From: Candidatus Planktophila limnetica
GTDB taxonomy: Bacteria > Actinomycetota > Actinomycetes > Nanopelagicales > Nanopelagicaceae
Reading direction: 5' to 3'
DNA length: 64,000 nucleotides
Assembly: GCF_002288365.1 (NCBI RefSeq)
Contig: NZ_CP016782.1
Location: forward strand, 1,264,794 to 1,328,793
The notes under the pieces were generated by a model that was not told the origin of the DNA, did not search any database, and was given only the letters and a program-made list of their open reading frames with translations. The position numbers and the translations under genes are program-made. Positions 63,300 through 64,000 of the stretch are shown piece after piece. The stretch's first letter is position 1; each line of letters begins with the position of its first letter.

Positions 63300-63646
63300 T
63301 GTGCGCCCGCCTGGCTAGATTTTTTAACAAGACGAGAAACGATTTCTGAAACTTCTATATTGGTTTGTGCTTTTTCGGCTTTGCCGATTGCACGTAATAC
63401 AAAGAGTGATCCAGTTGGCAGGGCAGAAATATTCTGCGCGATCGCATGACGTGCTTTACGTGCGATACGGTGACGAAGCACAGACCCTCCAACGCTTTTG
63501 CTAATAATTAATCCAGCTTTGGGGCTTTCATTAGTACCTGTGAGATAGAGGTATCCAACAAAAAATTCAGTTGCTGCGCGGTGACCGCTTTTGGTCGTAC
63601 GAGCAAAATCTGAGCTTTCTGTTAAACGCGCGCTTTTAGTAAGCAC
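63296..63646 (-). CDS. rnpA: Ribonuclease P protein component
   Basis: 116 residues from GTG 63646. [25 protein letters not shown] contains the RNR-type RNA-binding region (here R-H-R). Works with the RNase P RNA to mature tRNA 5' ends. Follows rpmH. Confidence 0.93.
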   Translation of the reverse strand: MLTKSARLTESSDFARTTKSGHRAATEFFVGYLYLTGTNESPKAGLIISKSVGGSVLRHRIARKARHAIAQNISALPTGSLFVLRAIGKAEKAQTNIEVSEIVSRLVKKSSQAGAQ

Positions 63647-63664
63647 AAAGTTCTTCGAACTCGA

Positions 63665-63802
63665 TTAAGCCGAAAGTCGTACGCGACCTTTAGCGCGGCG
63701 AGCAGCGAGTACAGCGCGGCCTGCACGTGTAGCCATGCGAGCGCGGAAGCCATGCTTCTTTGCACGACGGCGCGTATTAGGCTGGAAAGTGCGCTTTGTC
63801 AT
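63665..63802 (-). CDS. rpmH: 50S ribosomal protein L34
   Basis: 45 residues, too short for many ORF finders: [20 protein letters not shown], then [20 protein letters not shown] and a VRLSA end. AAGGAG precedes the ATG. First gene of the rpmH-rnpA-yidD-yidC operon running away from oriC. Confidence 0.97.
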   Translation of the reverse strand: MTKRTFQPNTRRRAKKHGFRARMATRAGRAVLAARRAKGRVRLSA

Positions 63803-64000
63803 GTGGAACTCCTTCTGATCAAACAAATCTAAATCGGGCCATAAATGCGGGGGAAGTGCGGTAAGAGGGGTAACGGTAGAGGTCTGGGGATAACGCGGTC
63901 AAACCGGCCTGGAGGGGTCATTTCCAGGTTGAGAGTTGTGGATAACTAGTTGCGCTTTTGGCCAAATGGCTCTACTTTTCGCTCTCCTCCACAGGTTTTG
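63803..64000. promoter_or_regulatory. rpmH-dnaA intergenic region: promoter and DnaA boxes
   Basis: On the minus strand, TTGACC (63902-63897), 18 bp, TACCGT (63878-63873) form a good rpmH promoter giving a leader of about 65 nt. A perfect DnaA box TGTGGATAA is at 63937-63945; TGGGGATAA, one mismatch, lies inside the promoter spacer at 63885-63893. Likely part of the origin region with dnaA beyond the window. Confidence 0.65.

Noticed and set aside
1..64000. CRISPR arrays, insertion sequences, prophage, tRNA or rRNA genes
   Set aside because: No repeat-spacer array, transposase, integrase or cloverleaf-like segment was recognised by eye. A scan with tRNAscan-SE and a CRISPR finder would settle this.

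Overview
The window reads as a chromosomal segment of a small, moderately AT-rich actinobacterium. Gene families are actinobacterial: HspR/HAIR heat-shock control, DUF5318, CwlM, FadE5- and EtfD-like proteins, an MFS-thymidylate kinase fusion and a type I TopA with a lysine-rich tail. The order pcnA - nudix - DUF6049 - murJ - trxB - trxA - cwlM - parB - parA - rsmG - jag - yidC - yidD - rnpA - rpmH, joined to dnaB - rplI - rpsR - ssb - rpsF - PBP, is the oriC-flanking order I recall for Streptomyces. Very tight packing (abutting or overlapping convergent stops, many start/stop overlaps) and modest GC suggest a streamlined freshwater lineage such as acI/Nanopelagicales; that placement is inference. 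oriC/dnaA should lie just right of base 64000.

Layout. 1-2.0 kb: 3'-truncated secreted DMFA-beta-like gene and a NiCoT nickel transporter under a Nur-like operator. 2.0-4.2 kb: DEAD-box RNA helicase with a structured leader. 4.3-13.2 kb: an AT-richer surface-glycan island, with glycosyltransferase-like genes, a sugar O-methyltransferase and a six-gene overlapping operon (rfbF, rfbG, C-methyltransferase, RmlC-like epimerase, NAD-dependent epimerase/reductase, GT-like) predicted to make and transfer a CDP-linked C-methyl-6-deoxyhexose. 13.2-25.5 kb: glyoxalase-like protein, TAP-type peptidase, holB, MFS-tmk fusion, a Phd/RelE module whose toxin carries a premature stop, topA, H+-pyrophosphatase, DedA, pyrE. 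25.5-38.8 kb: DUF1800/DUF1501 pair, dnaK-grpE-dnaJ-hspR under a HAIR operator, EtfD-like Fe-S protein, HtpX/LemA, dcd, FadE5-like dehydrogenase, DMT exporter. 38.9-50.8 kb: orphan Wzy-like membrane protein, dnaB, sarcosine/dimethylglycine dehydrogenase-like protein with a divergent choline-kinase-like gene, the rpsF operon with an S6:S18-type leader, PBP, DUF5318, MFS. 50.8-64 kb: oriC-proximal cell-wall, redox, segregation and secretion genes, two parS sites and a perfect DnaA box.

A recurrent signal is a TANNNT hexamer exactly 6 nt before the start codon at many promoter-proximal genes. This is the signature of leaderless transcription, and it was used here to choose several starts. Genes inside operons instead show ATGA/TAATG overlaps or Shine-Dalgarno sequences. 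No tRNA, rRNA, CRISPR array or insertion sequence was recognised. There is no gene-free stretch above 300 bases; the longest gaps, about 200-255 bases, are at 41617-41870 and 63803-64000 and are described as features.
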